Below are positions 1-12,510 of a stretch of DNA of 64,000 nucleotides, piece by piece (the first letter of the stretch is position 1; every line of letters begins with the position of its first letter). The stretch lies in the NCBI GenBank assembly GCA_963691705.1, contig OY829538.1, forward strand, positions 74,964,781 to 75,028,780. Reading direction: 5' to 3'. The notes under the pieces were generated by a model. The model was not told the origin of the DNA, searched no databases, and saw only the letters and a list, made by a program, of their open reading frames with translations. Source of the stretch: Viola odorata. Its lineage: Eukaryota; Streptophyta; Magnoliopsida; Malpighiales; Violaceae. The position numbers and the translations under genes were made by a program.

Positions 1-25
1 ATATATATATATATATATATATATT
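1..25. repeat. (AT)n microsatellite at the window edge
   Basis: Pure alternating AT run at the left edge; it probably continues outside the window. Confidence 0.9.
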
Positions 26-1430
26 CTAAAAATTTGAGAACCCGAATAATTATATATTGAAAATGTAAATTTAAGAATTATTATGGAACAATAATAATAA
101 AAAAAGGTGGTTATGATCTCTCCAAAGTTGAAGAACATCTTATCTCTACTTTCAAATATTCAATTTTGTGAATGAAATAATTATCCGATGAAAAAACATC
201 ATTAAAGTTTTTCTGTTTAATAGATGGAGGTGAATTCAAATTTCTACTAATACTAATATCAATTAAACTAAGTCGGTAAATAGTATTAAATAATAAATAC
301 TTTATTTTGTTATTTTAAATTTCTAATACAATGAACTAAAAAAATACTAACAAATGTTAAAGTAATTTAAAATCTCTAAGGTATAGGCATGTTCAAATTT
401 TAGTTTTTGGTTTTTTTGGGGGTTAAAGTTTAGTTCTTGAATTTGGGCTTATAAATTTTAATCTATATTGAAACTTACCAAATTTTAATCTCTACTGTTA
501 ATTTTTTTTATCTAAAATATTAAAAAAAATGACTTTTTTTGATAAGTTTTATTTTCATTCTAGAACTAAAATTTAAAAGTTTAAATCAAGAGTTTTCATT
601 CGAAATTTAAAAAATGTCTATACTTCTGAGATTTTAGAATGTACGCGTGCTAGTGTGATTGTGGTGATGGGCCTTGTCACACTATTCAGCCCGGTATCTA
701 CCAACACGCCAACATCCCACCTCCCTTAATCCTTAGTTTTTTTTCTAAAAAATTACTCTCATTCTTACCAAGCATTGGTACTTTATAGTTTATTCTTTAT
801 GCAGTGTTTATATTGGACTTCTTTCCGGTGCCGAAGTTTGACGGATATGTCTCTAATTCAACATCTTTAATATTACACTTTTTTTTCCCCATAATTCTAA
901 ACAATTATCAGTTTTAAAAAATATTCAGCATAAATTCTAACCGCAAAAAAAAAAATTATAAAAAAGTTTAATTTGAAATTAACGTTTTAATTACATTATA
1001 TCTACAAATTTATATAGTTGAAATTCGTTTTTATTTATTACTATAAATAGTATTTTTATATTAGATCGTTTTGAACCAGTCACAATCAAACCGTTGAGTT
1101 TTAGATAATTGAATCAGACTGTATCGTTTGGGTTGCGGTTTTATCGATTTGATCATCGAATCGGTCTGATTTTTTAAACTATTCTTATGAGGGTTTGTCC
1201 GGTTATTTACCGGGAAAAAAAAGAGGGATAGTCCAAATAAATTAATACATTAGCATCAATTATAAGTATTAGATTTAATAGTTAATGTAATATTAACTTT
1301 AAACTATTTGAGTATTATATTTTTAAAATTAATGTATAGTTTTGATTAGTAGATTCAAAACAATACATTAAGGAACTAATTTTAATAATTAATGTATAAT
1401 TATGACTACTTATGACTAACTTTAGACTAC
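26..1430. other. AT-rich intergenic DNA without a supported gene
   Basis: No coding stretch is supported here. The DNA is AT-rich. Around 1060-1190 there are short motifs of the kind found at the ends of small DNA transposons (repeated GGTTTGAT/TCGGTCTGAT-like words), but neither ends nor target duplications could be fixed. Confidence 0.5.
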
Positions 1431-1431
1431 T

Positions 1432-1512
1432 TTGGAAGTATACGAGTGTGGGATATTGGAAACTTTGCTTCCATCTACCATATCTTTCCAGTCTCTTACG
1501 GCTCTTACGTGT
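1432..1512 (+). pseudogene. Detached fragment of an NLR LRR exon
   Basis: About 80 bases match exon 6 of the downstream NLR gene (around 9537-9615) in the same orientation with few substitutions. Shared words include CGAGTGTGGGATA and CCATCTACCATATCTTTCCA. No LRR reading frame continues beyond it. It is probably a relic of a former tandem NLR copy or of ectopic recombination. The match was made by eye. Confidence 0.75.
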
Positions 1513-1571
1513 GACTGTATATTATTCTTCGCCACTCATTAATCATTTCTCTTATCCTTTTTCACTTCTAA

Positions 1572-1726
1572 GGGACCATCAGTCCATTAACATCAATTAT
1601 CATCACTTTGCCTCCTCTCTCTCCTTCTACGAGTGGGAAACAAAAGGCCTTTGCATAATTGCATTTGCGGGACCATCAGTTCATTATCATCAATTATCAT
1701 CACTTTGCCTCCTCTCCTCTCTCTCC
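1572..1726 (+). repeat. Tandem duplication upstream of the NLR gene (period about 96 bp)
   Basis: A segment of about 53 bases beginning GGGACCATCAGT is repeated at about 1668, with only small differences and a longer CT run. It lies about 1 kb upstream of the NLR start and may belong to its promoter or 5' leader, though nothing proves that. Confidence 0.7.
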
Positions 1727-2744
1727 CTCTCTCTGCAGCTTACCAGAGTTCTTCACTTCAATTTTTCTTTTGTTTCTCACACCTAAATCATCAACCAAAA
1801 AGCCCAGAAGTCAAGAAAGAAGAAGAACTGGAAAATGTATAAATGATTTCCTATTTCTTTTTCTTTTTTACATCTATTTTTCTATGTGTTTCTTCAAAGT
1901 TAATTGAAATATGTATATATGGTTTCTCACTCACAAAAGTTGTTTCTTTTCTGGTTAGGATTAGCAAACTCAAGATAGAAGAAGAAGGTTACCAGATGTA
2001 TACCGCAAACATTCCAATCTAATAAGTATTATATAAGGTAATTATTATTTTTTAATTCATTATTCATCCGACTTATCATATAACATATCTATTGCAAAAT
2101 CTAACTCGTGCTTTTTTATAAATATTATATACTTTTTGAATTAGACAAAACTATGCGTATAATTTTTACAATCAATATTAGTTACTTATTAGAATCGACC
2201 CGGACAATAAATTGATTAGTTCATGATTCAATAATTTTATGATTTAATCAAATTCAATCAGATCGTATTTTAGAACTGTTCGTATATCAAACTGCTCAGT
2301 TCATGATTTACCGATTCCCTAATTTTTTAGTCGAATTTTTTTTTGATGATTTTAGGCATTTACTGTACATACCACAAATGCATTTATTGTCACGAATGTC
2401 AATCTACTCTAATTCCATTCTAATTACTAAGATTGTGAGCATTTTTAATTCCACAACTACTCCCATTTTATCCCCTAGAGCAATGAAATTAAAAAATCAA
2501 CCACCCTCCACATATAAAATCTCAAATGGAGGATAACCAATCCAAAATGGATCTAATCATGTTTAGATATTTATCTCACTAATTCATTACCAGCTTTCTT
2601 AGCTTCTCTGCAAAGTAGAAAGATGCAATATCAATTTTAATTTCATCTACTGCGAACGCACTGCAATGGCGTGCGTTTCAATTTGCGAAATAGTATTTAC
2701 AATATTTTTCTCCCTTGAACTTGGCAGCCCTGTTGTTGCGCGTT
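1727..2744 (+). other. Probable promoter / 5' leader region of the NLR gene
   Basis: Non-coding and AT-rich. No convincing TATA box or transcription start could be fixed. AG-rich leader-like sequence occurs near 1810-1840 and 1975-2000. The short open stretches here look like chance. Confidence 0.35.
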
Positions 2745-5552
2745 ATGGACAGTATCCTGAGTACGATTGCTACTCAAGTTTTTGAGTATTCAATTGGCCC
2801 CATCGCACGACATGTTAGTTATCCTTTCAACTACAAGAGTAATGTTACGAGTCTAGAGGAAGGAGTGAAAGAACTGAAGAGTGCGCGAGATAGGCTGCAA
2901 GATTTGGTGAAGGAAGATAGAAGAAACGGGAGAGAAATTTATCAGGATGTTCTAGATTGGTTGGAGGTTGTGAGTGGGTTTATTGAGGAAGCAGAGCTCG
3001 ACCTTGCTAATGAAAACACAAAGAAGAAATGTTGTCTGGGATTTTGTCCTAATTTGAAGACACGTTACCAAGTTAGTAAGAAAGCAGAGAAGAAAACAGG
3101 GGTTGTTGTAAATTACTCTAAAAAAAATGGAACATTTTCTACTATTTCTCACACCCCGAAGTTGCAATGGACCGGGGGCTCCTCTTCCAAAGATTTTGAG
3201 GCCTTGGAATCTAGACTGTCGATCTTGAAAGACATCATGAATGCTTTAACGAGTGTTGATGTCAATACAATCGGAGTGCATGGAGTTGGGGGAGTAGGAA
3301 AGACCACACTTGCCACAGAGGTTGGTAGAAAGGCGAGGGAGGAAAAACTATTTGATGAGGTGGTCATGGTCACTGTCACGGTAGACGTGGATGTTGAGAA
3401 GATCCAAAAAACAATTGCAGACTGGTTGGGCCTCACGTTTAATGAGGAAAGTAAAGAGGGAAGAGCGGATCGATTGTTCAAGAGACTGAAGGAGGAGAAG
3501 AAGATTCTTTTAATTCTAGACGATTTATGGAAGAAGCTTAAGTTGGAGGAAGTGGGGATACCGCAGCCTGATGAACACAATGGATGCAAGCTACTCTTGA
3601 CGTCTAGAGATTTGGATGTCTTATCCAATGAAATGGGTAGTCATAATAACTTTCCAATTGGGGCTTTAGCCGAGGATGAAGCTTGGGACCTATTTAAGAA
3701 GATGGCAAACAGTAGTGGTTTTGATGACCCTGATTTGCAATGCATAGCGAAGGACGTGGCTAAGGTGTGTGCTGGTTTACCAATTGCCATTGTGACAGTT
3801 GCGAGTTCGTTGAAGAGTAAAAGTTTGCCGGAATGGAGGAATGCCTTAAATGAACTAAATGATCCTCCTTCCAAAGGTCTTACAAAAATGCAGGCTCAAG
3901 TGTATGGCCCTATAGAATTCAGTTACAATAAATTGGAGAGTGAGGAGCTTCAATCAACTTTTCTTCTTTGTTGTCAAATGGGATACAATGCTACCATCGG
4001 AGATTTGTTGAAGTACGGTATGGGTCTGGGTTTGTTTGATGTTCGCGCACTAGGAAATGCACTAGACAAAGTATATTCGTTGGTGCAAAAACTCAAGACA
4101 TGTTGCCTATTACTTGAAGGGAATTCCAATAGACAACTTGTTATGCATGATTTGGTTCGCGATGTGGGCAGATGGATAGCTTCTCGTGACCACGGTGTGC
4201 TTGTTGTAGATGATAGGAACAACCGGAAAGAATGGGCTGATGAAGAAAAAATAAAAAATCACAGAAGTATTTGGCTATACAACAACGTCGATGAGCTTCA
4301 AGAGGAGTTGCAATGCCCAAACCTGGCCTTCATTCATATTGATGGTAATGATGGTGATTTGCAATTACCAGACAACCTCTTCACAGAACTATGTCAGCTT
4401 AGAGTCTTAAGTTTGACAAGCTTTCTTTTTCCATCTCTTCCATCCTCTGTTGGTTTATTGAAATGCCTTAAAACATTGTGCTTTTATCAATCATCTCAGC
4501 TGGGAGACATAAGAATTGTTGGGGAATTAAAAAAGTTAGAAGTACTCAGTTTTGCCAAGTCCAATATTAGGCATTTGCCAAAAGAGATTGGGGAGTTGAC
4601 TAAGCTCAAGTTGTTAGATTTGAGCGGTTGCTATACACTTGAGGTAATTCCTTCTAATGTTCTGTCGAAATTGTCTCGGTTAGAGGAATTGTACATGGCT
4701 AACAGCTTTGATGGGTGGGAAATCGAAGGAGGAGCCAATGCAAGTCTCACCGAGCTGAAACAATTGCACTCCCTAAGCAATTTAGAGATTGCCATTCGAG
4801 ATGCAAATTTAATACCAGAAGGTGTCTTCTCTGAAAGGTTGTGTAGATATAGAATATTTATTGGTGAAGATAGTTGGGATTGGGACAAAGAAGGGGAAAT
4901 CGAAATCGTGAAGACGCTGAAACTGACGCTCGGTGCAAACATCAATATGCAAAGTGGAGTTTTGCAGTTATTGAAGGAAACTCAAGACCTATATTTGCAT
5001 GGTGTCAAGAACATTCTCTGCGAATTAGACAGCGAGGGCTTTCCTAAACTCAGGCACCTTCATCTCTCTGGGGTTAAATATTTAATTGACATGATTGAAA
5101 GTGCTCCTTTAGTTACCTTTCCAATGTTAGAGACTTTGACTCTTGAGAATTTGGTTTCCCTGGAAAATATTTGTCAATATAGGCTCAAAATGCAGCCTTT
5201 CAGCAAACTAAGGTATGTTAAAGTGAAAGATTGTAATAAATTGACACATCTCTTCTCATTCTTGGTGGCGCAAGGGATGTTACAACTTCAAGAAGTCAAA
5301 GTAAGCCATTGCCAGAGCATGGAGGAGATTGTTGGTGAAGAAAATAAATTAGCAAATACCGGTAAAAGTGAAGCAACCAAGCCGATTGTGTTTTCCCAAC
5401 TGCACATCTTATCCTTGAAGTTCTTACCTAAGCTCAAAAGTTTTTGCTCGGAAGGAAAGCAGCTACGTTTATCTAAGAAGAAATCAAGGCTTTCGAAAGC
5501 TACTTCAAAACAGGACCTGAAGACTTCAATCACGCCGCTTCTCAATGGCCAG
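2745..5552 (+). CDS. NLR exon 1: coiled coil, NB-ARC and first LRRs
   Basis: 936 codons without interruption. The N-terminal 150 or so residues are charged and helical, as in the RPS2-like coiled-coil domain. NB-ARC follows at about 160-480, then leucine-rich repeats of the LxxLxxLxL type (for example around LKLLDLSGC). The exon ends at CAG followed by GTATTT. Reading past this donor gives a short unrelated tail, so splicing here is well supported. The next exon resumes in phase 0 with the FPNLKTLYL repeat. Confidence 0.85.
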
Positions 5553-8500
5553 GTATTTTACTTATCAATGTCGTTTGCTATATGTTAATGTAGAGAAGCA
5601 ACACAAGTTCATAATGTTGTATGGAATAAATTGCAAATTCTTGGTGCAGATTTCATTCCCCAATTTGAAGACGTTGTATTTGGAATCAATTAGGTGCGAT
5701 ACGCTATGGCATGGCCCGCTTGCAGCTCTTGGGAATTCATTTCAAAATTTGACGGAATTGTGTATTCGAGGATGTGAAACTATGAAATACGTATTTTCTT
5801 ATTCTCTAATTAAACACCTTTGTCGACTCAAAAAACTTACTCTATTAGAAAACTCAGAAATGGAAGAGGTAATAGGCATGGAAGAAGGATCGGAAGAAGA
5901 CAAGCAATGTATGAATAATAAAGTGATAGTTTTCCCTGAGTTGCTGCACCTTCTATTATGGGATCTTCCGAAACTCAAAAGATTTTGCAAGGGTTATCTA
6001 CTTAAGTGTCCATTGTTGAAAGAATTGGAAATTAACCGATGCCCTGATCTGAAGACATTCATCACCCGAGTGAGATTGGAGGAAATGGACCAAAATGCAA
6101 CACCAACACTTGTACCTCCAGCTCTATTCGATGATATGGTATATTTTAGTTTTTTACTTTTCATTTTACTATTTATTTGTATTTTTTTAATATTGTTTGA
6201 TTTTGCAAAATGGGTTAAATATGACAGGTTGCCTTTCCTAGCTTAGTTGAGATGGACATCGGGAGCCTGGATAGCATGGAAAATCTATGGCATAGCCAAC
6301 TTGCTCCAGGATCTTTTGGTGAATTGAGAAAATTGACTATTTATTCATGTGAGAAGCTATCAAAAGTTTTCCCATCAGTTCTGCTAGGGAGATTCCAGAA
6401 ATTGGAGAAGTTGTCAGTAATGTCTTCTAGGTTGGTTGAGGAAATATTTGAAGTTGAAGGGTCAAATAATCATGTGATCTCCTTTCAATTGAGGGACTTG
6501 ACATTAGTAGGGTTGCCCAAATTGAAGAATGTATTTCTGCCGAAACTTGAACGTATTGACATATCAAACAGTGGGGTGGAGGAGATGAATGGAGAAACAA
6601 CTGTTTTTGATTTCCCTGAGTTGACCAAGCTTACCTTTTATAGCGTGCCAGAATTGAGAAGATGGTATCCAGGGATGCATACTTTAATGTTGCCCAAGCT
6701 AAAACATTTATGGATTCCCGTGTCATTTGCAACAGATCAAATGGTGTTACCCGGAAAGGTTTGAACTCTGAACTTAGTTTCTCCTCTACATTACATATTT
6801 ATGTGTTTTCAGTTTTGTATTAAAGAACTAATTTTGAATTTGCAAAACTAAACCATACAAATCTTTATGATAAATGTTTTACAAATGTAAAATATCGTTG
6901 CATCTGTTTATGATAAACTTCAAAAACAGAGAAATTTTTTTTCTCTGTTTACTTTATAGGAATTCAGTTGCAACAAATTATTCACTTTTTATTCCATTTC
7001 TCTGTTTACTTTATTTTAATTTGAACTTTTTACTTTTTTTATTTTTTGTATTTACTTTTTATTTTCTAATTATATATTTGTATTCACTTTTATAGGAATT
7101 CAGTTGCAATAAATTATTTACGACTCTACTTTTTATTCCATTTCTCTGTATCCAAGGTGTTCTGTAATTTGGAAGAATTGGAACTATCTGGCTATGGTGA
7201 CTCCAAAATATGGGGTGACGATTTTCCAGCCAATCTATTTTCCACGGTGAAGGTTCTTAGCCTAGTCGATCTTGGTGAAGATAATTGGAGAGGAATCCCA
7301 GTGAGCCTCCTACAAGAATTCCACAACTTGGAAAAACTCACCGTTTGGGAATCTGCTTTTGAAGAGCTATTCTCCTTTGATGGATCAGTTACTGCTGACG
7401 TTGTTGAGGACCATTACAACTGTACTGAAAGGCGCCTCCCGCGGTTGAAGCACTTACAACTGATGGGTCTTAATGATATGCGATACATATGCGAGCAACA
7501 AAATCATGTTTTTCACTTGTCTCCACTGTTTCGAAGTCTCGAGACTCTTCAAGTGCGCTACTGTGACAGTTTGGTCAGTGTAGCACCTTCCAGTACTGTG
7601 TCTTTTCAAAATCTCACCTCTCTGATTGTAGAGTACTGCGACAAATTAGTACACATAGTTACAACCACAACAGCCAAAAGTCTGAGTAACCTGGCAACGT
7701 TGGAGGTAGTTCGTTGCAGTATGGTGACAGAGATAGTAGAAGAGAATGAAGGAGAAGATGAGGAGATTACTTTCACCAAGCTGCAAAAGCTGAGACTTAA
7801 TCATCTTCAGAGTCTCACAAGCTTCTGCTCCGGAAATTATGGTTTCAGCTTCCCTTGTTTGAATGAGGTGATTGTCGAGGAGTGCCCCAGGATGAAACGT
7901 TTCTCTCCAGGACTACTGTTAAACACACCAAAACTACGAAATGTAAAGTACCAGAACAAAAGGCGTTGGGAAGGAAACCTTAATGCCACCATACAACAGC
8001 TTCACACCGAAATGGTATATATATTTGTATGTTGGTATGCTATGCACTTCTAATTTTATCCTTCTCTCAATACTGTTCTTCATTAATAATATAATTTTTG
8101 GTTAACTTGGTAGGTTGGATTTGAAGACTTTAGTAGTTTGAAACTCTCAGAATTTCCTGAATTAAGAGAGATATGGCACGGTCAACTTCTTGTCAAATTA
8201 TTCAGCCAATTATGGTATTTGGAGGTGGATGTGTGTTCTTATTTCTCAACAGCTGTCCCATTCAATCATATGCCACACCTAGGAAATTTGAACTCTCTGA
8301 CTGTGAGAAAGTGTGATTCCCTGGAAGGAGTGTTTGATTTGGAAAAGTTGCTACTAAATCCTAATGTTAGGCTGCTGCCTGAATTACACAAGTTGTGCTT
8401 GAGTGATCTACCAAGATTGCACCATATTTTCCCCACCCATCCTCCACCAAATTTTGAGTTCAAAAATCTTAGATCACTGAAACTTCGCAATTGCAGCAGC

Positions 8501-11225
8501 TTGAAAAACGTACTTACAACATCAATGGCATTGTGCCTCGTGGAACTCGAGACCATTGAAATAATAAATTGCATTGCTTTGGAAGAAATAATCACACAGG
8601 AGGAGAATGCAGGGGAATCAGTAGCAAAAGTACAAGACATCTTCATATTCCCTCGACTCCAAATTATTGTTCTCGATTCCTTGCCTAACTTAATCAGCTT
8701 CAATTCAGGAAGTGGCATCCTAGAATTTTCATCCTTAGAAAAGATCACTGTCGACAATTGTCCTAATATGAAGCCATTTATCTCATCATTTCTAAGGGGA
8801 CAAGGGTCAAAGGCGGTTGATGAAATTCAACCTGTAGCAACTACATCACTGATTGATGATGATAAGGTCAGTTTGCTAATGGAAAACATCTTCCTACAAT
8901 TCTTTTTACACATATGTCTTCTCGAATTTCGATCTGTTTTTGCCTAACTTATGAGTATGTCTCCGTCACAAATTTGATCCAATCCTTATTTTTTTCTTGT
9001 TTTTACTTTTTTTAATTTCCCATCAGTGCAATGTTTATATGAGCATGACCTTGTTTGAACAAACACATTTTTGGTTCTCATAGTAGGAAACTTTATCTTG
9101 TTATCAGTCCTGTGAATGCTCTGCAAATAGAAAGCAAGGGATGTAAAATGTTTTTCCATGATCGGTTTTCCAGGTTGCATTTCCAAAGTTGACAGAATTG
9201 CGTATGGATTGGAATGATGCTATGGAAGAGATAGGTCGTGGTCAATTTCAAGCTGAGTTCTTTTGCCAACTGCGTACTCTTGCAATCATAAACCTTCCTG
9301 ATCACCTTCTTACTTTCCCCTCCCACTTCCTTCTAAGATTCCTCAATGTACAAAACCTCACTTTGGAAAATGCCATGTTTGAAGAGATAACCATACATGA
9401 GGGGACAAATGGTGAGAATACATCTGTTGGGAGTCTCGAGAAGTTAAGGAAACTGACACTGTCTAATCTTCCTAGGCTCGTGCATCTAGCCCGGGAAGGC
9501 TCTTCACTATGTGCCATATTCCAAAATCTAGAAAAGTTGAAAGTATTCGAGTGTGGGATAGTGGAAACTTTGATTCCATCTACCATATCTTTCCAGTCTC
9601 TTATGACCCTAAAAGTATCAAAATGCAATAATTTGTTAGATTTGGTGACTTGCACAGCAGCTAAATCTCTAGTGCTTCTCACTAAAATGAGCATAACTGA
9701 ATGCCAGATGCTTGAGCATATAGTAGAAAATGTGGAAAATGTGGCAGAAAGTGGTGTTACCCTTACCAAATTGAAATGCTTGGAGCTTCATTGTTTACCA
9801 AGCCTCGTAGGTTTCTCGCTATGGAACTGTGCATTTACATTTCCATCTCTGAATGATGTAGTTGTGAGAGAATGCCCCAAGATGAAAATCTTTTCTCAGG
9901 GAGTCGTAACCGCGCCTAAACTAAGGAGAGTACGACAGACGGAAGGAAAAGAGAAATGGTGCTGGGAGGACAGCCTTAATGCTACCATACAAAAATTATA
10001 CATGGTATGTCTAATTTCAGAATTTACTTCTCCTATCATTGATGATAGGATTTACTTCTGTCAACAGGAAGCAACCCATTCTCTGTTCTCTTACATCAGT
10101 ATTAATTGTTTCACTGTCTTCTCGTAGGATCAAGCAATACTGGATTCCAGTCAAGCAAGTACGCCTGAAAGGTCGAACTTAGATGTTGAGGCTGACCAAC
10201 TAGTAAGAAATGGAAAATCTCCCATGTCAGAGGGGCCCAATTCTGAAGATTTCCATGAAATTAAGAATCCAAGTGTTACAAAAGATTTGTCTCCTGATAC
10301 TATTACAAAACACAATGAAGCTGAGGTAACGAAAATCACCTCAACTTATTACCAAAATTGTCCAGCAAATATAGATCATGAGGTATTTCTCTCTTCCATC
10401 TAGAAACACATTTCTTAACTCGATTTTTGATTTGTTCACAACATTCTGAGTGCAGGAGGATCCTATACAGGATCTAAGTTTATCATCTCCCATGGATATT
10501 CGCAGCATTTCGCAAGCACAAATGGATGATTGCTCAACTCATCAGGTTCTTTTCTTTTTCTACTTTGGACTAAGCTCTATATACTTTTAATCCAAGATGA
10601 TACATATAACGAATCCGATGAAATGTACCATCACAGGACAAAACCATTCCTCCATCTTCAACTGAGCAGAGTGTCAATGTGTGTGAAAGGCCGGCTTCAG
10701 ATTCCTGCAAAGATCACTTCCCCAAACCTGCTTTCAAAGGTCTCTTACCTGAACATAAGATGACCCAAATTCCCTCAACATACCAACATTCTCGTGCAAT
10801 TGCAGAATATGATCAGGTACTTCTTCCACCTTTCATCACGAAACACATGTCTTAACTTGCTTATAATGTCCACCTCAACACTCCGAGTGTAGGAGGATCC
10901 TACCCTAAACCAAAGTTCCTCGACTGCCATGGAGGTGGGAAATTGCTTTGTTTCCCAAGAGCAAGTGGTAGCTCATTCTCTCTTTCGATTTGCTTATTTC
11001 TACGCACATTTTCTTTCTTTTTTACATTTCAGAATGTTGTTTTAATAGACAGTCAAAATCTTCACAGGACTCAACTATTTTCTTACGTCTTTAATTCAGC
11101 TTAGTGACGCAATTCCTACCCCCTGTACTGCTCCTGAACCAGCAATTGTGTCAACTTCAGAATCTAAAAACAGGACACTTTCCTCTCTCGAGCTAACATC
11201 TAGTGTTTTCTCCAAACCAAGTTAA
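2745..11225 (+). CDS. CC-NB-LRR disease resistance protein, At4g27190/RPS2-like, multi-exon
   Basis: Intracellular immune receptor of the coiled-coil NB-LRR class. Predicted exons are 2745-5552, 5650-6138, 6228-6758, 7157-8014, 8114-8866, 9174-10004, 10128-10382, 10456-10545, 10637-10816, 10893-10964 and 11100-11225. Every exon is a multiple of three with phase-0 GT-AG junctions, giving about 2330 residues. The ATG at 2745 gives the family's usual MDSILST start; an in-frame upstream TTG is not a credible start. Landmarks are the P-loop GVGGVGKTT (about residue 180), kinase-2 LLILDDLW (about 255), RNBS-B LLLTSRD, GLPIAI (about 344) and MHD in VMHDLVRD (about 467). All NB-ARC motifs are intact, so the receptor could be functional. 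The C-terminal end is uncertain because the last exon has in-frame stops. Confidence 0.85.
5650..10004 (+). CDS. NLR exons 2-6: five LRR modules
   Basis: Five coding blocks (5650-6138, 6228-6758, 7157-8014, 8114-8866, 9174-10004), each flanked by AG/GT in phase 0. Most open with an LRR strand such as VAFPSL, VFCNLEEL or VAFPKLTEL. They repeat the pattern of a C-x-x-L/M turn followed by a charged EEI segment. Modules 4 and 6 end alike (NLNATIQQL and SLNATIQKL), which suggests growth by exon duplication. Introns are 89-398 bases long. No stop or frameshift was seen in any module. Confidence 0.8.
10128..11225 (+). CDS. NLR exons 7-11: low-complexity C-terminal extension
   Basis: Small phase-0 exons at 10128-10382, 10456-10545, 10637-10816, 10893-10964 and 11100-11225 code for a Ser/Thr/Pro/acidic, probably disordered tail. 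Exons 8 and 10 both begin EDP and share the pattern EDPxxxxSSSxxM, so they look like duplicates. The donor of exon 10 could be at 10964 or 10967. The exon-11 frame stops at TAA 11223-11225. Exact boundaries need cDNA; the symmetric phases and good splice sites are the support. Confidence 0.55.
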
Positions 11226-11900
11226 AAACCTCCATCTTTTCCGATTACAGAGATCGAGTCTATGAATCATGCGACCAGCAGTAAAAAACCACCAAACGTA
11301 ACTCCATCTTCTTTTCAGCCTGCGTTAAGCTTAATTACTCCCGCTGAATCCTGCAACTCCATCCTCGAGACCGACGGGTAATCAATGTCTATGCATGTGA
11401 TGAAGAATGTGTTATCAAAACCTTTGACAGAAGTGGCGAGTTCGACAGATATAGTTTTGTTGCTATCCACCTTGAAGAACCTAAGAAAGTGCCAATGCCA
11501 TCTACTGAATGCTCAGCAAATTGAAGCAGTTCAAGTTTTCATTGAGAATTTCGATAGTTTTGTAGCATACCATCCTTTTCATGAGAAGCAAATTGAGCAG
11601 GTTGGTGCTTTTAAGTTTTGTGTTGAAGACAAGAAAAAAGGAATCGCAATGCTCAAGAACCATTATGAAGATCTTGCTCAGAAATCAACGAGTCTGGGTG
11701 CAGACAAAGAAGCATTGATAAAAAGACTTCGAGAGATTGAGGAAGAAGAGGATAAGATTCGAGAAGATATGGAAGATGTTCATGCCAAGATCGCTACTGA
11801 TAGTGGAACGCTGGAAGAAGCATACACATTTTTTCTGCCAGAATTTGACAGGGAGCTGAAGCTAAAGTTTGCACTAGCAATAGTCAGTGGGCTAAGATGA
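11226..11900 (+). pseudogene. Coiled-coil C-terminal segment in the NLR frame, cut off by stops
   Basis: The frame of the last NLR exon stays the same from 11100 to 11900 and is broken only by TAA at 11223-11225 and 11379-11381. From ATG 11385 it is open for 171 codons and ends in a strongly charged coiled coil (KRLREIEEEEDKIREDMEDV) and a helical tail. The simplest reading is one original final exon carrying an additional coiled-coil domain, now lost to two nonsense mutations. It could instead be a separate small gene starting at 11385, or be rejoined by an intron not recognised here. The domain family was not identified. Confidence 0.6.
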
Positions 11901-12057
11901 GGAGCTTATTTACTTAAGTTACTACATGTGCTTTTTTACCGACTATAGTTTGCCTACGCACTTGCGACAAAGTCGATAACAAAATACTGTTTTTTTCCAG
12001 AAAGTTTATATACATTAGGTTGGAGATTTAACCATCATTGAAGTTTTATTTACTTAA

Positions 12058-12510
12058 GTTAAAAGAATTAAGCCATTAGAACTACCTTTAATAACAGATT
12101 ACATTATTATTGAATGTGATGGTAGCAAAGAAGGATGGGGAGCAGTTATGATCTGCAAGCCCAATAAATATTCAGATAAAGATACAGAAAGGATTGCTGC
12201 TTATACAAGTGGCAATTTCAGAACAGGACAAAATTGGACTAGTTTAGATTTTGAAATACAAGCATTAATAAATGCGTTAGATAAATTTAAGATATATCTA
12301 CAAAACGAATTTACAGTAAGAACAGATTGTGAAGCTATAGTTAAGTTTCTAAAAAATGAAAATAGTAAAAAGATAAACAGAACCCGATGGGTTAATCTAC
12401 AGAATTTAATACAGGGAAACGGATATAAAATTTGCTTTGAACATATAAAAGGAAAAAATAACAGTTTAGCAGATTTATTATCTAGAAATATTGAAAAACT
12501 GTTTAAATGA
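12058..12510 (+). pseudogene. Endogenous caulimovirid: RNase H end of the reverse transcriptase gene
   Basis: Open from just after a stop at 12055-12057 to TGA 12508-12510. It shows the caulimovirid RNase H layout: IECDGSKEGWGA with the first catalytic Asp, a Glu in the SLDFEIQAL segment, RTDCEAI, and a terminal HIKGKNNSLADLLSR. Protease and reverse transcriptase parts are absent upstream, so this is a 3' fragment of the pol gene. The stop overlaps the next ORF's start (ATGA), as expected where plant pararetroviruses reinitiate translation. The truncation makes this copy incapable of independent replication. Confidence 0.85.

Noticed and set aside
2715..2744. An upstream in-frame start for the NLR protein
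   Set aside because: The codon is TTG. The ATG at 2745 gives the family-typical N-terminus.
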